This document shows positions 16,351 through 28,141 of a stretch of DNA of 64,000 nucleotides, one piece after another. The position numbers and the translations under genes are program-made. Within the stretch, counting starts at the first letter, position 1, and every line of letters begins with the position of its first letter. Source of the DNA: Polaribacter sp. SA4-10 (GTDB taxonomy: Bacteria > Bacteroidota > Bacteroidia > Flavobacteriales > Flavobacteriaceae). The DNA is taken from assembly GCF_002163835.1 (NCBI RefSeq), contig NZ_CP019331.1, positions 1,302,001 through 1,366,000 of the forward strand, given 5' to 3'. Under the pieces are notes generated by a model that saw only the letters and a program-made list of their open reading frames with translations, was not told the origin of the DNA and did no database searches.

Positions 16351-16353
16351 TTG

Positions 16354-16438
16354 CGGAGAAAGAGGGATTCGAACCCCCGGACCTGTTACAGTCAATAGTT
16401 TTCAAGACTACCGCATTCGACCGCTCTGCCATTTCTCC
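16354..16438 (-). tRNA. tRNA-Ser (anticodon TGA)
   Basis: 85-nt class II tRNA read on the minus strand: acceptor GGAGAAA paired with TTTCTCC, anticodon loop GTCTTGAAAAC (TGA), a long variable arm, GGTTCGAAT T-loop and discriminator G. CCA is not encoded. It stands alone, upstream of its own terminator. Confidence 0.96.
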
Positions 16439-16681
16439 AGTGTGTCTCATCAGGTATTCCCTGAATGCGGCTGCAAATATAGAAACCTTTTTCATTATAT
16501 CGAAATAAAATAAATGTTTTTTATCTAAAATTTTAGGAATAATATTTAATTAAATATAACTCCCTAATAATCAAGATAAATAACCACAATTTAAAGGCTT
16601 AAAAATAATTTATTATTAATAGCAACTCCTTTATTATTTGATACTTTAGTATATTTACATTCAATTTTATAAAAACGAACT

Positions 16682-17746
16682 ATGCCTTTTAATTCTTTCG
16701 GAAATTTATTGAGAGTAACAACTTATGGAGAATCACACGGAACTGCTATTGGTGGTGTTATTGATGGGTTTCCTGCTGGATTAAATGTAGATTTTGATGC
16801 GATACAAGCAGAATTAGACAGAAGAAAACCAGGACAGTCTAAAATTGTAACTCAGCGTAAAGAACCAGATACTGTAGAATTTTTGTCTGGTATCTTTGAA
16901 GGAAAAACTACTGGAACTTCTATCGGTTTTATTATAAAAAACACAAATCAAAAATCTAAAGATTACAACCACAATACAAATGTGTATAGACCATCTCATG
17001 CAGATTACACCTATGATAAGAAATTTGGTGAAAGAGATTACAGAGGTGGTGGTAGAAGTTCTGCTCGTGAAACCGCAAATTGGGTAGTTGCAGGAGCTTT
17101 GGCAAAACAATTAATTTCTAGTATGAATATTAATGCGTTTACTTCTTCTGTTGGTGAAATATTTTTAGACAAACCTTATCAAGAATTAGATTTTTCTAAA
17201 ACTGAAAGTAATATTGTACGTTGCCCTGATGAAGCTTCTGCAGAAAAAATGATTACTAAAATTCAAGAAATTAGAAAAGCGGGTGATACAATTGGAGGAA
17301 CCGTTACATGTGTCGCTCAAAATGTACCTGTAGGCTTGGGAGAGCCAATTTTCAATAAATTACATGCAGAGTTAGGTAAAGCAATGCTATCTATTAATGC
17401 CGTTAAAGGTTTTGAATTTGGTAGCGGTTTTTGTGGAGCAAAAATGAAAGGCTCAGAACATAATGATATATTTAATGCTGATGGTTCTACACAATCTAAT
17501 TTGTCTGGAGGAGTTCAAGGAGGAATTAGTAACGGAATGGATATCTACTTTAGAGTAGCTTTTAAACCTGTTGCAACCATTATGAGTTCTCAACAAACAA
17601 TAAATTCTGAATACGAAGTTACAGAGATAACAGGAAAAGGAAGACATGATCCTTGTGTTGTTCCAAGAGCTGTCCCTATCGTAGAAGCTTTAACAGCTTT
17701 GGTTTTAGCAGATTTTTGGTTACTAAATAAGACTCGGAAAATTTAA
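16682..17746 (+). CDS. aroC: Chorismate synthase
   Basis: This 354-residue enzyme catalyses the last step of the shikimate pathway, converting 5-enolpyruvylshikimate-3-phosphate to chorismate with reduced FMN. The family signatures are all present: the N-terminal [14 protein letters not shown] (residues about 7-20), [20 protein letters not shown] near 103-123, [11 protein letters not shown] just after, and the C-terminal segment with [19 protein letters not shown] (about 318-337). Length is normal. The two conserved His (His19 and His106) that protonate FMN and substrate are visible. It is preceded by a 243-bp AT-rich leader after the tRNA and has no partner gene of aromatic synthesis nearby, as is usual in this phylum. 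Confidence 0.98.
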   Translation: MPFNSFGNLLRVTTYGESHGTAIGGVIDGFPAGLNVDFDAIQAELDRRKPGQSKIVTQRKEPDTVEFLSGIFEGKTTGTSIGFIIKNTNQKSKDYNHNTNVYRPSHADYTYDKKFGERDYRGGGRSSARETANWVVAGALAKQLISSMNINAFTSSVGEIFLDKPYQELDFSKTESNIVRCPDEASAEKMITKIQEIRKAGDTIGGTVTCVAQNVPVGLGEPIFNKLHAELGKAMLSINAVKGFEFGSGFCGAKMKGSEHNDIFNADGSTQSNLSGGVQGGISNGMDIYFRVAFKPVATIMSSQQTINSEYEVTEITGKGRHDPCVVPRAVPIVEALTALVLADFWLLNKTRKI

Positions 17747-17827
17747 CATGTATCTTCTTACAAATAAGGATAAATACCTTTGTAGATTTTTTTAATTTGA
17801 ATCATTCTATTAAGTACCTTTAAACCT

Positions 17828-18940
17828 GTGAAAAGTAGTAGAATCTATTTTATTGATATTGTTAGAGCATTTGCCATTTTAATGATGTTGCAAGGTCATT
17901 TTATTCACACTTTTTTAGGAAATACCTATGGTGATTTAAATCCAACTATCTTTAGAATTTGGTCTTATTTTAGAGGAATTACTGCACCTATTTTTTTTAC
18001 AATTTCTGGTTTAATATTTACGTACCTTTTACTAAAGTCTAAAGAAAAAGGGACCGAAAAATACAGAATGAAAAAAGGAATAACTAGAGGCTTTATGCTT
18101 ATTGGTATCGGTTATTTAATTCGAATTCCTTTTGTGCAATGGTTTTCAGGAAAATTTAACTCAAAATTTATTGCGATTGATGTATTACAATGTATTGGAG
18201 TAAGTTTACTTCTAATAGTAAGTTTATATTTTTTAAGTGCTAAAAAAACTATTGTGTTTTCCTTAATTACTCTTGGCATAGGTGTACTTATCTTTTTATT
18301 TGAACCGCTATACAGAACTTTGAATATAGAAGTAATTCCTGAGTTTCTAGGCAACTATATTTCAAAAAATAATGGGTCTATATTTACGGTACTACCATGG
18401 TTTGGATATTCTTCTTTTGGTGCTTTTATAGCTACTTTATTTTATTGGAATTTAGACAAACCTCATTTTAAGAAAACGATGATATTTTCTTTCTTTTTTT
18501 GTGGTATTTTTTTAATTTTTTATTCGTCATCTACACTAATTAAATTATATAACCAAACTGATATTCAATTATTTAAAAGTGTTGCTTATTATAATTATTT
18601 ATACGCTAGACTTGGTGATGTACTTATTTGCTTTGCGTTCTTTTATAGCCTAGAACAGTACTTAAAACATCCTGTAATCTTAAAAATTGGAGAAAAAACA
18701 TTGTCTATTTATATCATCCATTTTATCATTATTTATGGCAGTTTTATTCAATTTGGGTTGCAACATTTTATAGAGAAAAACCTAAACCCGTGGCAAAGTG
18801 CTATTGGAGCAATTCTTTTTTTAGTAGGAGTTTGCCTTATTGCATTCTACTACAAAAAACCAATCTCCTATCTTTATACAACCATTGCTTCATACAAAAT
18901 AAAAAAAAGGTTGATATCGATTTTACCAAATAAGTTATAA
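17828..18940 (+). CDS. DUF1624/HGSNAT-like membrane acyltransferase
   Basis: This 370-residue protein has about ten hydrophobic segments. The N-terminal signature IDIVRAFAILMMLQGHFIHT (residues 8-27), with its Asp-x-x-Arg and a His on the first span, is that of the heparan-alpha-glucosaminide N-acetyltransferase-like catalytic domain (DUF1624 and relatives). These proteins carry acyl groups across the membrane to sugars, but the bacterial substrate is unknown. The start is GTG at 17828. No ATG fits the conserved N-terminus. It lies 81 bp after aroC and converges with the DUF3467 gene, whose stop is 2 bp away. An acyltransferase-3 assignment is the main alternative. Confidence 0.8.
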   Translation: MKSSRIYFIDIVRAFAILMMLQGHFIHTFLGNTYGDLNPTIFRIWSYFRGITAPIFFTISGLIFTYLLLKSKEKGTEKYRMKKGITRGFMLIGIGYLIRIPFVQWFSGKFNSKFIAIDVLQCIGVSLLLIVSLYFLSAKKTIVFSLITLGIGVLIFLFEPLYRTLNIEVIPEFLGNYISKNNGSIFTVLPWFGYSSFGAFIATLFYWNLDKPHFKKTMIFSFFFCGIFLIFYSSSTLIKLYNQTDIQLFKSVAYYNYLYARLGDVLICFAFFYSLEQYLKHPVILKIGEKTLSIYIIHFIIIYGSFIQFGLQHFIEKNLNPWQSAIGAILFLVGVCLIAFYYKKPISYLYTTIASYKIKKRLISILPNKL

Positions 18941-18942
18941 GG

Positions 18943-19254
18943 CTACGCTTGTCCTGTAGGCCCAAAATTCATTGGAATTGGAGCTTGTTCAGAATCTTTT
19001 ATTTCTCCATGAGCATTCTCAAATTTCCGAACATTGTCAGCTAAAGCTTTTGTTAATCTTTTTGCGTGCTGAGGAGTTAAAATAATTCTTGATTTTACTT
19101 TTGCCTTTGGTATTCCAGGCATAATATTTATAAAATCTACAATAAACTCAGACATTGAATGATTAATAATTGCTAAGTTAGAATACGTTCCTTCGGCAAT
19201 CTCTTGATCTAATTCAATATTTAATTGTCCTTCTTTTTTTTTATTTTCTTCCAT
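18943..19254 (-). CDS. DUF3467 protein
   Basis: This small, acidic, soluble protein of 103 residues has no membrane span or signal peptide. The core GTYSNLAIINHSMSEFIVDF and KSRIILTPQHAKRLTKAL matches DUF3467, a conserved Bacteroidota family of unknown function often found downstream of rpoC, as here. The rpoC terminator at 19319-19369 separates the two, so joint transcription would need readthrough. The coding region looks intact and of normal length. No enzyme motif is present, and I make no functional call. Confidence 0.88.
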   Translation of the reverse strand: MEENKKKEGQLNIELDQEIAEGTYSNLAIINHSMSEFIVDFINIMPGIPKAKVKSRIILTPQHAKRLTKALADNVRKFENAHGEIKDSEQAPIPMNFGPTGQA

Positions 19255-19270
19255 ACTTTAAATAGTTAAA

Positions 19271-19294
19271 TTGTGTAATTGTGTAATTGTTTCA
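19271..19294. repeat. 8-bp direct repeat (TTGTGTAA)
   Basis: Two exact units, TTGTGTAA at 19271 and 19279, and one degenerate unit (TTGTTTCA at 19287) between DUF3467 and the rpoC terminator. Another 8-bp series (ACTTTTAA twice, ACGATTAA, ACGCTTAT) spans 19364-19395 on the other side of the terminator. Confidence 0.7.
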
Positions 19295-19318
19295 CTGTTG
19301 AAAAGATACAAAAAATAA

Positions 19319-19369
19319 AAAAGTTGAACTGAATATTGTAATTTAATTACAGTAAACAATTCAACTTTT
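19319..19369 (-). terminator. Terminator of the rpoBC transcript
   Basis: Arms AAAAGTTGAA (19319-19328) and TTCAACTTTT (19360-19369) form the base stem on the minus strand. An inner TGTAAT/ATTACA stem lies in the loop, and a T-rich run follows. It sits just after the rpoC stop. Confidence 0.8.
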
Positions 19370-19391
19370 AAACTTTTAAACGATTAAACGC

Positions 19392-22300
19392 TTATTTAAA
19401 ACTTTGTTCTATTTCATCTTTAGGACCTACAATTACGTGGTCATAAGCTCTCATACCTGTACCTGCTGGAATTCTCTTACCAACAATTACATTCTCTTTT
19501 AAGCCTTCTAAAGTATCTACTTTACCACTTACAGCAGCTTCGTTTAATACTTTTGTAGTTTCTTGGAAAGAAGCTGCAGAAATAAACGATTTTGTTTGAA
19601 GTGATGCTCTTGTAATACCTTGTAAAACTTGTTCTGCGGTTGCCGGTTTAGCATCTCTAGCTTCAACTAAGTTTAAATCATTTCTTCTTAACAAAGAATT
19701 TTCATCTCTTAATTGACGTGCAGAAATAATTTGACCTGCAGTTAAGTTCTCAGAATCTCCAGACTCTTCAACAACTTTCATTCCGTAGATTGCATCGTTA
19801 TCTTTAATAAAGTCAATTTTATGAATTAATTGATTCTCTAAGAATAAAGTATCTCCAGAATCAATAATCTTAACTTTACGCATCATTTGACGTACAACAA
19901 CTTCGAAATGTTTGTCATTAATTTTCACACCCTGTAAACGATATACTTCTTGAATTTCGTTCACTAAGTATTCTTGCACTGCTGCTGGTCCTTTAATTCT
20001 TAAGATATCTGAAGGAGTGGTTGCTCCGTCTGATAATGGCATACCTGCTTTAATAAAGTCATTTTCTTGAACTAAAATCTGATTTGAAAGCTTTACTAAA
20101 TACTTACTAATATCTCCAGTTTTAGATTCAACAATAATCTCTCTGTTACCACGCTTAATTTTCCCGAAAGAAACAACACCATCAATTTCTGAAACAACAG
20201 AAGGGTTTGAAGGGTTACGTGCTTCAAATAGCTCAGTTACACGAGGTAATCCTCCTGTAATATCACCTGCTTTACCAGATTTACGAGGTATTTTTACTAA
20301 TGTATGACCAGATTCTACAACATCTCCATCACTAACCATTAATTGTGCTCCTAAAGGTAAACTGTATGAACGTAAAGCAGTACCGTCTTTGTCTTCAATA
20401 ATTAACGAAGGAATAAGTTTCTTGTTCTTAGAGTCAATCATTACTTTCTCTTGGAAACCAGTTTGCTCATCAACTTCTACAGAGTAATTAATACCCTGGC
20501 TTAAGTTGTCAAACTTCACTTTTCCTCCAAATTCAGAAACAATCACACCATTAAATGGATCCCATTGAACTATTACATCTCCTTTTTTAATCGATTTTCT
20601 ATCTTTATCAAAAATATGAGAACCATAAGGAATAATATTAGTACTTAAGTTAAGTCCAGTTTTCTTATCTATGATTTTAATCTCAGCAGTTCTAGAAATT
20701 ACAATATCAACTTCATTACCATCATTGTCTTTACCAACAACTGAACGTAAATCTTCAATAACTACTTTTCCATCAAACTTGGCAATCAATTTATTTTCTT
20801 CTGATATGTTACCTGCAACACCCCCAACGTGGAAAGTACGCAATGTTAACTGTGTACCAGGTTCACCAATAGATTGTGCAGCAATTACACCAACTGCTTC
20901 ACCAATTTGTACCTTGTTAAGAGTTGATAAACTTTGACCATAACATTTTGCACAAATACCTTTAGCTGATTCACACGTTAATGCAGATCTTACTTGAACT
21001 CCATCAATTCCAGCATCTTGAACTGCTTTCGCTAATTTATAAGTAATTGGTTGGTTTGCTTCAATAATTACGTCTCCTGTTAAAGGATGATAAACATCTT
21101 GTAAAGAAATACGACCTTCAATTCTTTCCGTTAAAGATTCTACAATCTCATCATTTTTCTTTAAAGGAGAAACTTCTAAACCTCTTAATGTACCACAATC
21201 TTCTTCATTAATAATAACATCTTGTGAAACATCAACTAATCTACGTGTTAAATAACCAGCATCTGCAGTTTTTAAAGCTGTATCTGCAAGTCCTTTACGC
21301 GCACCGTGAGTAGAAATAAAGTATTCAAGAATTGATAATCCTTCCTTAAAGTTAGAAAGAATTGGATTCTCAATAATTTCTCCACCTCCAGCAGTAGATT
21401 TTTTAGGTTTTGCCATTAATCCACGCATACCTGTTAACTGACGAATTTGTTCTTTAGAACCCCTCGCACCAGAATCAAGCATCATATAAACTGAGTTAAA
21501 TCCTTGTTGGTCTTCACGTAAACGTTTCATAGATAACTCAGTTAAATCGTTATTGGTTCTTCCCCAAATATCAATTACCTGATTGTAACGCTCTTTTTGC
21601 GTTAACATACCCATGTTATAGTTAGATACAATTACTTCAACTTCTTTATTAGCTTCAGCAATCATTCCTGCTTTTTCTTTAGGAATAATTATATCCCCTA
21701 AACTGAATGATAAACCACCTTGGAAGGCAAATTTATAACCCATATTTTTTATCTGATCTAAGAAATCTCCCGTTGTTGGAATATCTGTAGCTTTTAAAAT
21801 ACCACCAATAATTCCACGTAAGTTTTTCTTAGTTAATACTTCATTGATATAACCAGCTTTTGCAGGAACAACTTCATTAAATAAAACTCTACCAACGGTA
21901 GTTTTTATAATTTTTCTAACTTGTTCTCCGTTCTCGTCAACATCATAAGTTCTTACATTAATTCCAGCATTTAAGTCTACCATTTCTTCGTTAAAAGCAA
22001 TCGTTACTTCTTCTGGTGAATAAAAAGTTAATCCTTCTCCTTTAATTTTTACTTCTGGAGTAGAAACTCTCTCTTTAGTCATATAGTATAAACCAAGTAC
22101 CATATCCTGAGAAGGCACAGTAACTGGAGCACCATTTGCAGGGTTTAAGATATTATGAGAAGCTAACATTAATATTTGTGCTTCTAAAATAGCTTCTGGT
22201 CCTAATGGTAAGTGAACAGCCATTTGATCCCCATCAAAATCGGCATTAAAGGCAGAACATGCAAGTGGATGTAACTGTATTGCTTTACCTTCAATTAATT

Positions 22301-23669
22301 TTGGTTGAAATGCTTGTATACCAAGTCTGTGTAAAGTAGGAGCCCTGTTTAATAAAACTGGATGTCCTTTAATTACATTTTCTAAAATATCCCAAACAAC
22401 TGGTTCTTTTCTATCTATTATTTTCTTTGCAGATTTAACTGTTTTTACAATTCCTCTTTCAATTAATTTTCTAATTACAAAAGGCTTGTAAAGTTCAGCT
22501 GCCATATCTTTTGGGATACCACATTCTGAAAGTCTTAATTCTGGTCCAACAACAATTACAGAACGTGCAGAATAATCAACACGTTTTCCTAATAAATTCT
22601 GACGAAAACGTCCTTGTTTACCTTTTAATGAATCTGATAAAGATTTTAAAGGTCTGTTAGATTCAGTTTTTACTGCTGATGATTTACGTGTGTTATCAAA
22701 TAATGAATCTACAGATTCTTGTAACATACGTTTTTCATTACGTAAAATAACTTCAGGAGCTTTTATCTCAACTAATCTTTTTAAACGATTATTTCTGATA
22801 ATAACTCTTCTATATAAATCATTTAAATCTGAAGTTGCAAAACGACCTCCATCTAATGGAACCAATGGTCTCAATTCTGGTGGTATTACCGGAACTGCTT
22901 TCATGATCATCCATTCTGGATGATTCTCTCTATTCTTTTGAGAGTCTCTAAATGCTTCAACAACATTTAAACGTTTTAATGCTTCAGTTTTACGTTGTTT
23001 AGAGGTTTCTGTATTTGCTTTGTGTCTTAATTCAAAAGATAACGCATCTAAATCAATACGTGCTAATAAATCAATTAAACACTCTGCTCCCATTTTAGCG
23101 ATAAACTTGTTTGGGTCAGAATCATCTAAATATTGGTTGTCTTGTGGTAACTCTTCAGCAATATCTAAATATTCTTCTTCAGTTAAGAAATCCATTTTTT
23201 GTAATGGTTCTCCTTCAATACCTTTCGCAATACCAGGCTGAATTACTACGTATCTTTCGTAGTAAATAATCATATCTAACTTTTTAGATGGTAAACCTAA
23301 AAGGTATCCCATTTTGTTAGGTAATGATCTAAAGTACCAAATATGAGCAACTGGTACCACTAAATTAATGTGACCAACTCTATCTCTACGTACTTTTTTT
23401 TCTGTTACTTCTACACCACATCTATCACAAACGATACCTTTGTAACGAATTCTCTTGTATTTTCCACAAGCACATTCATAATCCTTAACAGGACCAAAAA
23501 TACGTTCACAAAATAAACCATCTCTTTCTGGCTTGTGTGTACGGTAATTTATTGTTTCTGGTTTTAAAACTTCACCTTTAGATATTTCTAAAATTGCTTC
23601 TGGTGATGATAAACCAATTGAGATTTTATTAAACTTTTTTACAGTGTACTTCTCTTGTTTTCTTGCCAT
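19392..23669 (-). CDS. rpoC: RNA polymerase beta' subunit
   Basis: This 1425-residue subunit forms one side of the active-site cleft. Near the N-terminus the zinc-binding Cys cluster (CACGKY then VCDRCGVEV, about residues 66-88) is intact. The catalytic [12 protein letters not shown] loop, whose three Asp hold Mg2+, is near residue 475. The trigger-loop region and the second Cys cluster ([13 protein letters not shown], about 900) are present. Inserted beta-rich repeats in the C-terminal third (about 960-1200) are normal for the phylum. The gene is 105 bp downstream of rpoB, and that gap contains two perfect palindromes. It ends the large ribosomal-protein/RNA polymerase transcript, with a terminator directly after. 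Confidence 0.99.
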   Translation of the reverse strand: MARKQEKYTVKKFNKISIGLSSPEAILEISKGEVLKPETINYRTHKPERDGLFCERIFGPVKDYECACGKYKRIRYKGIVCDRCGVEVTEKKVRRDRVGHINLVVPVAHIWYFRSLPNKMGYLLGLPSKKLDMIIYYERYVVIQPGIAKGIEGEPLQKMDFLTEEEYLDIAEELPQDNQYLDDSDPNKFIAKMGAECLIDLLARIDLDALSFELRHKANTETSKQRKTEALKRLNVVEAFRDSQKNRENHPEWMIMKAVPVIPPELRPLVPLDGGRFATSDLNDLYRRVIIRNNRLKRLVEIKAPEVILRNEKRMLQESVDSLFDNTRKSSAVKTESNRPLKSLSDSLKGKQGRFRQNLLGKRVDYSARSVIVVGPELRLSECGIPKDMAAELYKPFVIRKLIERGIVKTVKSAKKIIDRKEPVVWDILENVIKGHPVLLNRAPTLHRLGIQAFQPKLIEGKAIQLHPLACSAFNADFDGDQMAVHLPLGPEAILEAQILMLASHNILNPANGAPVTVPSQDMVLGLYYMTKERVSTPEVKIKGEGLTFYSPEEVTIAFNEEMVDLNAGINVRTYDVDENGEQVRKIIKTTVGRVLFNEVVPAKAGYINEVLTKKNLRGIIGGILKATDIPTTGDFLDQIKNMGYKFAFQGGLSFSLGDIIIPKEKAGMIAEANKEVEVIVSNYNMGMLTQKERYNQVIDIWGRTNNDLTELSMKRLREDQQGFNSVYMMLDSGARGSKEQIRQLTGMRGLMAKPKKSTAGGGEIIENPILSNFKEGLSILEYFISTHGARKGLADTALKTADAGYLTRRLVDVSQDVIINEEDCGTLRGLEVSPLKKNDEIVESLTERIEGRISLQDVYHPLTGDVIIEANQPITYKLAKAVQDAGIDGVQVRSALTCESAKGICAKCYGQSLSTLNKVQIGEAVGVIAAQSIGEPGTQLTLRTFHVGGVAGNISEENKLIAKFDGKVVIEDLRSVVGKDNDGNEVDIVISRTAEIKIIDKKTGLNLSTNIIPYGSHIFDKDRKSIKKGDVIVQWDPFNGVIVSEFGGKVKFDNLSQGINYSVEVDEQTGFQEKVMIDSKNKKLIPSLIIEDKDGTALRSYSLPLGAQLMVSDGDVVESGHTLVKIPRKSGKAGDITGGLPRVTELFEARNPSNPSVVSEIDGVVSFGKIKRGNREIIVESKTGDISKYLVKLSNQILVQENDFIKAGMPLSDGATTPSDILRIKGPAAVQEYLVNEIQEVYRLQGVKINDKHFEVVVRQMMRKVKIIDSGDTLFLENQLIHKIDFIKDNDAIYGMKVVEESGDSENLTAGQIISARQLRDENSLLRRNDLNLVEARDAKPATAEQVLQGITRASLQTKSFISAASFQETTKVLNEAAVSGKVDTLEGLKENVIVGKRIPAGTGMRAYDHVIVGPKDEIEQSFK

Positions 23670-23701
23670 CTTTATGGATTCGAATTAAAATTGTAAAAAT
23701 G

Positions 23702-23714
23702 GTCTCAATGAGAC
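23702..23714. repeat. Short palindrome before rpoC
   Basis: GTCTCAATGAGAC, a 6-bp inverted repeat around a single central base, 33 bp before the rpoC start. Too short for a terminator and too tight for an RNA hairpin loop, so a protein site or chance. Confidence 0.4.
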
Positions 23715-23729
23715 TTATAAATAAATGAG

Positions 23730-23763
23730 TGTTAGAAGTAGGTTTTAAAACCTACTTCTAACA
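23730..23763 (-). terminator. Perfect 17-bp palindrome in the rpoB-rpoC gap
   Basis: Arms 23730-23746 and 23747-23763 are exact reverse complements with no spacer (the centre TTTTAAAA would form the loop). It follows the rpoB stop closely. On the minus strand no T-run follows, so it is more likely an RNA processing or stability hairpin, or a partial attenuator, than a full terminator. Confidence 0.55.
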
Positions 23764-23774
23764 TCAATTTTTTG

Positions 23775-26700
23775 TTATTCCTCTAATCTAACGTCTAAAC
23801 CTAAACCTTTAAGTTCATGCATTAATACGTTAAAAGATTCTGGTAAACCTGGTTCTGGCATAGTTTCGCCTTTTACGATTGCTTCGTAAGTTTTAGCTCT
23901 ACCCATTACATCATCAGATTTTACAGTTAAGATTTCTCTTAAGATACTTGATGCACCATATGCTTCAAGTGCCCAAACTTCCATCTCACCAAAACGTTGA
24001 CCTCCAAATTGTGCTTTACCTCCTAAAGGTTGTTGCGTAATTAAAGAGTAAGGACCAATAGAACGCGCGTGCATTTTATCTTCAATCATGTGTCCTAACT
24101 TAATCATATAAATGATACCAACTGTTGCTGGTTGATCGAAACGTTTTCCTGTTCCACCATCATATAAATAAGTATGTCCAAATCTTGGTACACCTGCTTC
24201 ATCAGTAATCTCATTGATTTGATCTAAAGAGGCTCCATCAAAAATTGGTGTTGCATATTTAGTTCCTAATTTTTGACCTGCCCAACCAAGAACAGTTTCA
24301 TAAATCTGACCAATATTCATACGAGATGGCACACCTAATGGATTTAAAACGATATCTACTGGAGTTCCGTCTTCTAAGAAAGGCATATCTTCTGCTCTAA
24401 CAATACGAGCTACAATACCTTTATTTCCATGACGACCTGCCATCTTATCACCAACTTTTAATTTACGTTTCTTTGCAATGTAAACTTTAGCAAGTTTTAA
24501 AATTCCTGCTGGTAATTCATCACCTACAGAGATTGTAAATTTTTGACGACGTAGAGAACCTTGTAAATCATTAACCTTGATCTTGTAGTTGTGAACTAAT
24601 TCACCTACTGAATCATTTAATTCTTTATCTGTTGTCCAAGAACCCGATAAGTGAACATAATCATCTACAGAGTTTAACATTTTAAGGGTGTATTTTTTAC
24701 CTTTTGGTAAAACTTCTTCTCCTAAGTCATTAAAAACTCCTTGTGATGTTTTTCCACTGATAAGTGTGAATAATTTGTCGATTAAAGTATCCTTTAAGTT
24801 TTCAAATTTTCCAACAAACGATGCTTCTAAAGTAGCAACTGCTTCTTTATCTCTTAATCTTTTGTTCTTATCTTTTACAGCTCTTCTAAATAGTTTTTTA
24901 TCAATTACTACACCTCTTAATGATGGAGAAGCTTTTAATGATGCATCTTTTACATCACCTGCTTTATCACCAAAAATTGCACGTAATAATTTTTCTTCTG
25001 GAGTTGGATCTGATTCTCCTTTTGGTGTAATCTTACCTATTAAGATGTCACCAGGATTTACTTCAGCTCCAATTCTAATCATTCCATTTTCATCTAAATC
25101 TTTTGTAGCTTCTTCAGAAACGTTAGGAATATCATTAGTTAACTCTTCAGTTCCTAATTTTGTATCTCTTACGTCTAAAGAATACTCATCAATATGAATA
25201 GATGTAAATATATCTTCACGAACAACTTTTTCTGAAATTACAATTGCATCCTCAAAGTTATACCCTTTCCAAGGCATAAAGGCTACTTTCATATTTCTTC
25301 CTAAAGCTAATTCTCCTTTTTGTGTAGCATAACCTTCACAAAGAACTTGACCTTCAGAAACTCTATCACCTCTTTCAACAATTGGTTTTAGGTTAATGTT
25401 TGTTCCTTGATTGGTTTTTCTAAATTTAATTAAGTTATAAGAAACTTCATCAGAATCAAAACTTACAAGTTTTTCTTCCTCTGTTCTATCATACTTAATT
25501 GTAATTTTATTAGCATCTACATACTCAACAACCCCCGCACTTTCAGCATTAATTAAGATACGAGAATCTTTTGCAACTCTACGCTCTAAACCGGTACCAA
25601 CAATTGGAGATTCTGGTCTTAATAATGGAACTGCTTGACGCATCATGTTCGATCCCATCAAAGCTCTATTCGCATCATCATGTTCCAAAAATGGAATTAA
25701 AGATGCAGAAATTGATGCAATTTGATTTGGAGCAACATCCATAAAGTTAATCTCATCTGGATTAACCACAGGGAAATCACCTTCTTCACGAGCAATAACT
25801 CTATCTAAGACAATACCACCATTTTCATTCAATTCTAAATTAGATTGAGCAATTTTCATTCCTTCCTCTTCTTCAGCACTTAAATAAATTGGTTCTTCAC
25901 CAACAGCTACAGCACCATCAGTTACTTTTCTATAAGGTGTTTCTATAAACCCTAAGCTATTCACTTTTGCAAATACTGCAAGAGAAGAAATTAAACCAAT
26001 ATTTGGTCCCTCAGGAGTTTCAATAGGACATAAACGTCCATAATGAGTATAGTGAACATCACGCACCTCAAAACCAGCTCTTTCTCTCGATAAACCACCA
26101 GGTCCAAGTGCAGATAATCTACGCTTGTGAGTAATCTCTGCTAATGGATTTGTTTGATCCATAAATTGAGATAACTGATTGGTACCAAAGAACGAGTTAA
26201 TTACAGATGATAATGTTTTTGCATTAATTAAATCGATTGGTGTAAACACTTCGTTATCACGTACATTCATACGTTCACGAATTGTTCTCGCCATACGTGC
26301 TAAACCAACACCAAACTGACCTGCTAGTTGTTCACCAACAGTTCTAACTCTACGATTAGATAAGTGATCAATATCATCTACCTCTGCTTTAGAGTTAATT
26401 AACTCAATTAGATACTTTATAATAGTAATAATATCTAACTTTGTTAATACTTTTTGATCAATTGGTTCATTTAACTGAAGCTTTGTGTTCATTCTAAAAC
26501 GACCAACTTCACCTAAATTATAACGCTGTTCAGAAAAGAATAACTTATCTATAATACCTCTTGCTGTCTCCTCATCTGGCGGTTCAGCATTACGTAATTG
26601 TCTATAAATATGTTCTACAGCTTCTTTTTCAGAGTTTGTAGGATCTTTTTGTAGCGTATTATGAATAATTGCATAATCTGCCATATCGTTATCTTCTTTA

Positions 26701-27587
26701 TGAAGTAAAACGGTTTTGGTACCAGATTCAATTATTTCATCAATATGTTCTTTGTCTAAAATTGTATCACGGTCAAAAATGATTTCATTTCTTTCAATAG
26801 ATACAACTTCTCCAGTATCTTCATCTACGAAATCTTCATGCCAAGTTTTTAAAACTCTCGCGGCAAGTTTTCTACCTAATACTTTCTTCAATCCAGCTTT
26901 AGAAACCTTAATTTCTTCTGCAAGATCAAATATTTCAAGAATATCTTTATCTCTTTCAAAACCAATGGCTCTGAATAATGTTGTTACTGGTAATTTTTTC
27001 TTTCTATCAATATAAGCATACATAACTTGATTGATATCGGTAGCAAACTCTATCCAAGATCCTTTAAAAGGAATTACTCTTGCAGAGTATAATTTTGTAC
27101 CGTTTGCATGAAAAGATTGCCCAAAGAATACACCAGGAGATCTATGTAGTTGAGAAACTACTACACGCTCAGCACCATTGATTACAAAGGCACCTGAGTT
27201 AGTCATGTATGGAATTGTACCAAGATATACATCTTGTACAATCGTTTCAAAATCTTCATGTTCTGGATCTGTACAGAATAATTTTAAACGTGCCTTTAAA
27301 GGCACACTATGCGTTAAACCTCTTTCTATACATTCTTGAATGCTATATCTAGGAGGATCTACAAAGTAGTCTAAAAATTCTAATACAAATTGATTTCTTG
27401 TATCTGTTATTGGGAAATTATCCATGAAGGTTTTGTATAAACCTTCTTCACCTCTTTCTTCTGCCTTAGTTTGAAGTTGGAAAAAATCTTGGAAAGATTT
27501 TACCTGAATATCCAAAAAATCTGGATATTCTTTAATCATTTGAGAAGTAGCGAAGTTGATTCTTTCAGTAGTGTTTTTCGTTGCCAA
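23775..27587 (-). CDS. rpoB: RNA polymerase beta subunit
   Basis: This 1270-residue subunit is the target of rifampicin in bacteria. The rifampicin-pocket region is recognisable as [33 protein letters not shown] (first 20: [20 protein letters not shown]), near residues 455-490, with all usual sensitive-type residues I can place (Gln, Asp, His and Ser). Downstream are [34 protein letters not shown] (active-site Lys region) and the C-terminal [20 protein letters not shown]. It follows rplL after a 131-bp gap with an attenuator-like hairpin and is cotranscribed with rpoC. No insertion or break is seen. Confidence 0.99.
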   Translation of the reverse strand: MATKNTTERINFATSQMIKEYPDFLDIQVKSFQDFFQLQTKAEERGEEGLYKTFMDNFPITDTRNQFVLEFLDYFVDPPRYSIQECIERGLTHSVPLKARLKLFCTDPEHEDFETIVQDVYLGTIPYMTNSGAFVINGAERVVVSQLHRSPGVFFGQSFHANGTKLYSARVIPFKGSWIEFATDINQVMYAYIDRKKKLPVTTLFRAIGFERDKDILEIFDLAEEIKVSKAGLKKVLGRKLAARVLKTWHEDFVDEDTGEVVSIERNEIIFDRDTILDKEHIDEIIESGTKTVLLHKEDNDMADYAIIHNTLQKDPTNSEKEAVEHIYRQLRNAEPPDEETARGIIDKLFFSEQRYNLGEVGRFRMNTKLQLNEPIDQKVLTKLDIITIIKYLIELINSKAEVDDIDHLSNRRVRTVGEQLAGQFGVGLARMARTIRERMNVRDNEVFTPIDLINAKTLSSVINSFFGTNQLSQFMDQTNPLAEITHKRRLSALGPGGLSRERAGFEVRDVHYTHYGRLCPIETPEGPNIGLISSLAVFAKVNSLGFIETPYRKVTDGAVAVGEEPIYLSAEEEEGMKIAQSNLELNENGGIVLDRVIAREEGDFPVVNPDEINFMDVAPNQIASISASLIPFLEHDDANRALMGSNMMRQAVPLLRPESPIVGTGLERRVAKDSRILINAESAGVVEYVDANKITIKYDRTEEEKLVSFDSDEVSYNLIKFRKTNQGTNINLKPIVERGDRVSEGQVLCEGYATQKGELALGRNMKVAFMPWKGYNFEDAIVISEKVVREDIFTSIHIDEYSLDVRDTKLGTEELTNDIPNVSEEATKDLDENGMIRIGAEVNPGDILIGKITPKGESDPTPEEKLLRAIFGDKAGDVKDASLKASPSLRGVVIDKKLFRRAVKDKNKRLRDKEAVATLEASFVGKFENLKDTLIDKLFTLISGKTSQGVFNDLGEEVLPKGKKYTLKMLNSVDDYVHLSGSWTTDKELNDSVGELVHNYKIKVNDLQGSLRRQKFTISVGDELPAGILKLAKVYIAKKRKLKVGDKMAGRHGNKGIVARIVRAEDMPFLEDGTPVDIVLNPLGVPSRMNIGQIYETVLGWAGQKLGTKYATPIFDGASLDQINEITDEAGVPRFGHTYLYDGGTGKRFDQPATVGIIYMIKLGHMIEDKMHARSIGPYSLITQQPLGGKAQFGGQRFGEMEVWALEAYGASSILREILTVKSDDVMGRAKTYEAIVKGETMPEPGLPESFNVLMHELKGLGLDVRLEE

Positions 27588-27646
27588 AAGAGAATATGTT
27601 TTGATTAAAATCTAATTAAAATAAAGAACGAATATATACACAAAAT

Positions 27647-27684
27647 GGTTTAGGTCTAAAAACATAGTTCTTAGTACCTAAACC
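27647..27684 (-). terminator. Attenuator-like hairpin between rplL and rpoB
   Basis: GGTTTAGGT (27647-27655) pairs perfectly with ACCTAAACC (27676-27684) around a 20-nt loop. Enterobacteria have a partial terminator at this very junction that keeps ribosomal protein synthesis above polymerase synthesis. A matching role here is inferred from position. No strong T-run follows. Confidence 0.55.
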
Positions 27685-27718
27685 TAAATTTGTTTGTCCC
27701 GTAGCTTAGGGATAAAGC

Positions 27719-28090
27719 TTACTTAAGCTCTACCTCTGCTCCAGCTTCTTCTAAAGATTTTTTAAGACCTTCAGCCTCATCTTTAGATACACCTTCTTTT
27801 ACTGCTGCTGGTGCGCTATCAACGATACCTTTAGCTTCTTTCAATCCTAAACCAGTTAATTCCTTAACTAATTTTACTACTGCAAGTTTAGAACCACCTG
27901 CTGCTGTTAAGATTACATCGAATTCAGTTTGCTCTTCTACTTCTTCTACACCTGCTGCTGGACCTGCTACTGCAACTGCTGCTGCTGCTGGCTCAATACC
28001 ATATTCGTCTTTTAAAATAGTAGCTAATTCATTAACTTCTTTTACTGTTAAGTTAACTAATTGCTCTGCGAAATCTTTTAAATCTGCCAT
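27719..28090 (-). CDS. rplL: 50S ribosomal protein L7/L12
   Basis: This 123-residue acidic protein of the ribosomal stalk recruits translation GTPases. The N-terminal dimer domain ([20 protein letters not shown]), an Ala/Gly/Val-rich hinge (about 36-50) and the globular C-terminal domain ([20 protein letters not shown], then [15 protein letters not shown]) are all in place. Its stop is 131 bp before rpoB, and rplJ lies 51 bp upstream, the universal rplJL pair. Multiple copies per ribosome are known in all bacteria. The L10 leader control site, if present, would lie before rplJ, but only an 18-bp gap separates rplJ from rplA. Confidence 0.99.
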   Translation of the reverse strand: MADLKDFAEQLVNLTVKEVNELATILKDEYGIEPAAAAVAVAGPAAGVEEVEEQTEFDVILTAAGGSKLAVVKLVKELTGLGLKEAKGIVDSAPAAVKEGVSKDEAEGLKKSLEEAGAEVELK

Positions 28091-28141
28091 TTTAATTGTT
28101 TTTAAAAATTTTTATTTATTATAGTTTATTTGTGCGCGTAA

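Larger units (their letters stand above)
15790..16353. other. 564-bp intergenic region with dyad and tiny ORF
   Basis: Apart from the tiny ORF at 16083, the dyad at 16192 and the tRNA-Ser terminator at 16319, I see only AT-rich sequence. A looser inverted repeat CTGAC-N8-GTCAG lies at 16287-16304. Confidence 0.6.

Noticed and set aside
17828..17830. An ATG start for the DUF1624-like protein
   Set aside because: No ATG lies upstream in frame near the conserved SSRIYFIDIVRA segment, so GTG is kept.
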